DNA of 64,000 bases from Protonemura montana. Its lineage: Eukaryota; Arthropoda; Insecta; Plecoptera; Nemouridae. This document shows positions 39,201 to 45,200 of the stretch, one piece after another. The translations under genes and the position numbers were made by a program. The notes under the pieces are model-generated. The model did not search any database. It was not told the origin of the DNA and saw nothing but the letters and a program-made list of their open reading frames with translations. The DNA lies in contig OX387604.1 of assembly GCA_947568835.1 (NCBI GenBank), positions 24,891,076 to 24,955,075 of the forward strand. The letters run 5' to 3'. Position 1 is the stretch's first letter. Every line of letters starts with the position of its first letter.

Positions 39201-42200
39201 AGAAAGAAAGGTAATCGTTCCCTTTAAATTTTAAACGAACGAAACGGGATAATCAGTTCGAATCTAACCTGCAAAGAAAAGTGCCGGCCTCCTTATCCAC
39301 TTATTTACTAATTTCCCAGATCTTCCACGCTGAAAGGTGAAAAATAAAACTTGTTTTGGTTCTTGAAGAACATGACCTTCAGAGCTCAGTATCATTTTCC
39401 ATGGCCAGCTGGAAAATAGACTATTTTGTTTTATTGCTAAAATTCGACTGATTTGAGCACTAAAATCATCCATGCAATTGGGCCCACGATAGCAATTTGG
39501 ATAACGAGACCCATGCCAGCAAAGACGAATGAGCAGGATCCCGAATGGGACGCTGGGTAATGTAAGATGGACTCACCGCCTTTGATGGACGGGTAGATGT
39601 TGAAAGAAGAGTCCTGCAGCCAGGAGGTGACGGTGATATACTCTCGCACGAAGCTGGGGATAGTGCACTTGAGCACTGCGGTGTTTCCTCGTACCACGTT
39701 CTTGTTGTAATATACCTGGACCTCGTACTTCTGGAGGACGACTGCAAACAACACATTTCAAGAGTGATAATAAAAAATGAAACGGAAACTATTACACAGT
39801 ATGATGTGTGTATAGAGCCTGCTGTGTTTTCCGCTGCTTTCTACCGCTTACTGCGTGTATTCTTTCAGAGCCCCGTCAGACTATTCTCAGGAAAAGAGCG
39901 CACCAATGGCGCAGTTTATTTTTATAATTTAACCTAGCGAAAATGCTTTTTGCTAAAAAATAATCACGATCAGCATATTTCTACCAACGAAGGATATAAA
40001 GCCGCGTCTCCTTGGGGTTAAGCATTTGGTTGTGTCCATTCGACTTGAGACACGAAATAAAACTGAAAGGAAAGCGTAAAAAATATTGAAAGAACCGTCG
40101 GGAGTGTCGATTGAGTGGAATATCTGTAAAGAAAGGTAAAGACGGGGTGGTGGGTAGTGGGCGAGGAGGGAAGGTGTCTTCGATTTCGTAACATGGTTTT
40201 CAGGAAGAAAAGTTAGTGAGCAAGGAAAACATAGTAGCCATGTAGTAAAACGTGATAGATGCATGGGTCAAATTCCTGGACAACGATTTTCATGAAGCCA
40301 GTCCTCCACGCAGAAAAACGTGTAACCGTTTTTTAAAATTTGAATGGTCCATAGATACCCAGGGACCTGTTCACATTCACTGTCGGTACATTTTCTTTTG
40401 TTCGTTTCTATAGATTCAAGATTCGGAATCGGAATAGGAAGAAGGCATCAAGATAATGCTATCTCTCTTGTCCCAACCATCTCTGTGGGCTAACGTTGTG
40501 TGGGAGTTGAATTGAACTGATGGCTGCTAGCCATGATTCTCTCGACTGTATTTTGCATCCATGTTTTCATGTTATTCCCTCACAAATAGCTGCGTTTCCA
40601 AAACTTCCAGCCGGTAAACAAACAAAAAGGGGCTTCAAATATATAGGAGGTTTGGCGATATGCTTGGTCAACTCAAAATTTAAGCCGTCTTTATAACTGC
40701 ATACCTCAATATTGAATATTATTTATCTGACAGTTACATAGCTACAAAAAAATCAAACATGCCTTCATCACAAAAAGGAGGATTTGTCTGCTCCCGACAC
40801 ATTTGCAGGAAAAGGCACTTGGTTTGCTTTTTAGCTTTCTTTTTATTCTTTCATATCTATCTTCTTCAAAACAAACAAAAAATAAAGAAAGCAAAGCGAC
40901 TAACGGATATGCCAAAAACTGTATTCATGTAGTACTCGAGTAGCCAATTGGACGATAAATAACCGACGAGGCCAGTTGAGTGGAGTTATCTCCTCGGGTT
41001 CGAACTAGCCTAATCGGAACCATCCACAAGTCAATGTTTCATGGTGATTTGTGGCGCAAAGGTTACGACAAAATGTAACCCCTTTCTTACCGTCCAAAAA
41101 AAAAAAAAAAAATTGCGATTGGTATTTTACTTCGGAGCCATTGTTATAACGCACACGCAGAAAATAACAGAAGCGTAGAAAACGGCGCTCAAAATTCGAA
41201 TAAAAGGGTGTGAATCCGAGCAAAACATTTTGCAAGAAATATATCATCAGAATCACGAGTTATTATCAGGAGAAGAAATCTTTGAATGAGGAAACGAACA
41301 GAATCCCTCAAGCTTATTTATATGTCTATGGAGCTTGAGCAGTGGTGGAGGTCCTATTGATTAACTATACTCGGAAGCCCGCGGCAGTGTTTGCAGCTAA
41401 GGCATCCGCAGATGCTCAACGATGGTGGGTGGCTGTGAAGCAGAGGGGAGGGGGGGGGGGGGGAGAGCCAGCACCAACTAAGTCTGTATTTGATATCAAG
41501 TAGACAATGTGTCAACGTGCACAATGAGGCTGCTATTGCAAGCAGCGAGGAAGGCTTATGCTAGCCGAAAATGCTTTGATTTATGCACTCGCCAGACTTG
41601 CGCCAGACTACGCGAAAGTGTCAAATTAGAGGATTAATGCTCATAATATAAATTTAGCGTTGAATTAGTATGATGAACGAGGATTCGTGATATTTTAGTA
41701 AGATAACTAGGTTTTCAAAAAGGAATCACCTTTTGCTTCAAGTCTAACGTTTTTTATGCGTCCCGGGTTCTGAGGTGTGCTGGAGACTACAGTGGGAGCT
41801 AAATTTAACACTTGGACGCAGAGGAGGGCTTTCTTGGCACCGTCGTTGAAGTAGTAATGATGGGACGCCTCTTTTATCCCTAACTAATAGGCCATGACCG
41901 CCTTTTTCGCACTAGACCAAAACTCGTAATAAAATAACTCGTTGCAACTAACACTGCCTTCCTATTGTTTTTACGATTCTCTTCCCAAACGAAAGCAAAT
42001 CAAACGGGCTGTATTGCGTGGAGGAGGAATCGGCTTGAAACCTTTCCACGTCGCAACTTATGCTACCTACATGGCGTACTGCTAACGCGCATTCTCTTCA
42101 AGTTGAAAGCTTACTGTTCTTATCGGTAAAAGATGTTTATCAATCATATTCTGTCTCCGACAGGGGCTAATTGTTAAACTATGAGAGAAGCAATCATCTT

Positions 42201-45200
42201 CTATTAGCCATCATGGTCAGGCATCATCTTGTTAAATTGTTACGCATGGTAGTTGACGCTGAACTGGCAATTGGCAACAATAGCCCGTTAATTAAATAAG
42301 ACAATTAATTAAGCGATAAGGTCGGCAAGTAGCAGAGTTCTTGTCCTAAGCAAGAGTGAGTTTTCCCAGCCATCGTGGATGAAGGGAAATCTAATCGGGT
42401 TTTGCCGACAAAGAACTTAGGTTTAAAATAACAATCGTAAAATCTTCATGCAATCACCAAAATTAAGCAACACTGCGCTGAGTCATACTCGTGTCCATTT
42501 CTGTTCCTTCACTTGCTTAACAACCTATGGTTTAGAGAAGGAATCCTGTTGTTCGAGTTTTACCGTCCTTCGGGAGGGATATTAAGACGATGGTAAAGTA
42601 GTTTTCGTGCCGGCGCCGGGTTTCTCCTCCTCCTTTCTAAGCGAAGTTAGGTTCATCACAATCCTTACGAGTTCCACATGACCCGCTGCCAGAACAGTTA
42701 GACGCAAAACACCACAAATCAAGCAAATAAAGCTTCATAAAACAATAATAATAATGATAATAATTGGTATTTCTCGCGATTGAACTTACACAGTATGACA
42801 CATTTCTAACAATTTTTGTACAGAATAAAATGCATTTTCAATTAAGAATTTTGCATAATTTTTGTACAAGAATTGATGTTGGCTAGTTCTAAGTATCTTA
42901 ATGTATCCTTTTGATGGATAAAACGACGTTTCGTGCACCGAATGTCCCCGTAATAAAATTAAATCTGCATATTAAAATGTTCAAATGATCAGTACACCAA
43001 CTTAGCCGTTTGATAAACACATACTTCCATAATAGAGCTTAATAATAAAACACCTGATGCAATTTTCTTACTCATATATATTGTGTGTTTATCCCACTGC
43101 AGTTTATTGTTGATTATAATACCTAGAAATATTATTATTGTTTAGCATGGTATTGTTTTCCCATTCAATTACAAATAAAGATTTGATTGAGTGTAACGTA
43201 TTAACGAATTAACTAGGTGAAACTAACGCATAACAGATTTATTATAAATTATTGCTAATTTATTGCTTTGAACATATTCCAAAACTCCTACTTGTTACCA
43301 TTTTGTTTTAGTGTGTCTCATCAGTACTTATGTGTCGTCAGCAAACAGTGGAATTTTACCAAGCACGATGGGTGAGGGTAGACCATTAGTAAACAAAATA
43401 AAAAGCAAAAGCGCAATTATTGAGCCTTGTGGTACAATAATAGTAATTGTAATTTTATTGGAATAATATGGACCATTTGAATTAATAGCCTGGCTCATGA
43501 CATCTGTTTAGAAGGAATGACTTAATCCAGTTATTCGCTTCGCCATAAATGAATAAGATGACAATATTAGTATATTTCAGCTAGAAGAGTAGTGAACTCA
43601 TCTCAACCCACGGAGAAAAGTGCAAAAAATGCTCTTTGGAGATATATTATTCTAGATATACAATAAGGGTAAACTTTATGTAACAAATACGAACCTTTTA
43701 GGATCAAACCACGACATTGTTTAAATTGGCATGTGTCAATCGGAAACTCAACCTAACAGGATTTCTAAGAAGTGCCATCTTCGATGTCTATTCAAGGCTA
43801 TAAATTCGCGCGTGTTATGTGTTCTCTTGCATTATCACAGGTGCTATAACCTTAATCCTTTGGGTAAGTCGTCCACCAAAACGCCCACAATAGAAAACTG
43901 TCTCGAGCCAGGGACCGCGCTAAACAAACTTCAACGACTTTCAACCAGACAAAAAGCTACCTCTTTGACGTTTTTTTTTTACAAAGGTTTTCCCCAGGAG
44001 TGCAATCAACACAAGCAGCGATGGAAAGTGCTGATGAGAATGGCGTATTTTTGGAATAATAAGTCGCACTTGCAATCTATTACCATGATGCCAGTGCCAT
44101 TCACTTGCTGTACTTGGTGTTTGTACTTCGGGGAAATAATACGCTATCAAAAAACCACAAGTAAAAAAAAAGAAAGCAAACAAGAGAAAGCATTATGACT
44201 AACGGAACAAAATTACAGTTTTTGGGATGAGAAAGGCAAAGGTAGCTCAAAAGGCCATGCCTCTGAAATGAAAGATTCAATGAAATACTGAAATTATACA
44301 AAATACTTCAATAATTATACATATTAATTATTATTATATTATTATGTTGTTATTATATATTATTATTATAATATATTATTTTGTATTATAATAAATAATA
44401 CACAATACCCTCCACGCAGCCTGTTATCTCCAGTAACATCTTATCTCCGATCTGAACGAAGCACTAATTGCAATGGTTTCATTTCAACCAAAACGCACTA
44501 AAAATCAGTGAAGCGGTGAACTTTTGGGCAAAAAGATGTGATTATGTGTGGAGAAAAACTCTGAATGAGCAAAGATTTTCTCATCACGGCGTCCACCCCA
44601 AATGGGTGTTAATCACCAGATCTGCAATGAGCTTTATGTTAATTAAAGGGCCTATTAGAATAAAGAACGAATCTTTTTGTAAAATGGGTCACCTGATTGG
44701 GTAGTCTTTCTACCGGGGTAACGTGGATCAGGGAGATCCACAATGCTTTTTTTAAGAAAGTATTTTAATTGGAAACCGGATTTTCTTTCTCTAGGTGATC
44801 GCGATGTCCTTGGGCTATGTATAACTAAAGCAAACTTTACTTTGAAAATTGATTAAATTTATTGGGAGTAGTGTAGATGTAAGGTTTATAACGGTTTTTT
44901 GTGCAAAGATACATAGATGCATAGGTGTATAGATACTAAACTATTCATCCTTGAAAACAAAAATGGATTGATCCTCAAATAATCAAACATTTTAAATGCA
45001 ATGATACGCCAAACTTACACCGAAAAAAGAGTTATTGGTGTGATCTAACTCAAAACTTAAAGTCTCTGTTTAATAAAATATGTTTATTGCGAGCTTTCAT
45101 CAAAACTTCGTCCCTTCTCGCTCGGTTTTGTTTAATCTTTTTTGCGACTATTCATTTTTTCAGTCCAAATTTGTCAAAAAAAGTTTCTAGAAGGTCAAAA

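Larger units (their letters stand above)
27571..39576 (-). other. Dscam: 12-kb intron splitting Ig2
   Basis: In insect Dscam1 the exons flanking this point belong to the exon-4 cluster region. Here I found no second Ig2-half exon in the intron. It holds the 47-bp satellite array at 31740-34939, a degraded dispersed repeat at 29265-29500, and otherwise AT-rich sequence. ORFs of 60-90 aa in it show no family features. Confidence 0.6.

Noticed and set aside
43731..44198. A 155-aa plus-strand ORF
   Set aside because: No domain, no homologous features, a homopolymer-coded stretch (FFFY) and a Lys-rich end. Most likely chance in an intron.
43941..44301. Phe/Leu-rich minus ORFs as possible membrane or signal-peptide exons
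   Set aside because: They lie downstream of the Ig1 exon in the gene and derive from A/T-rich runs, so they cannot be the missing leader.
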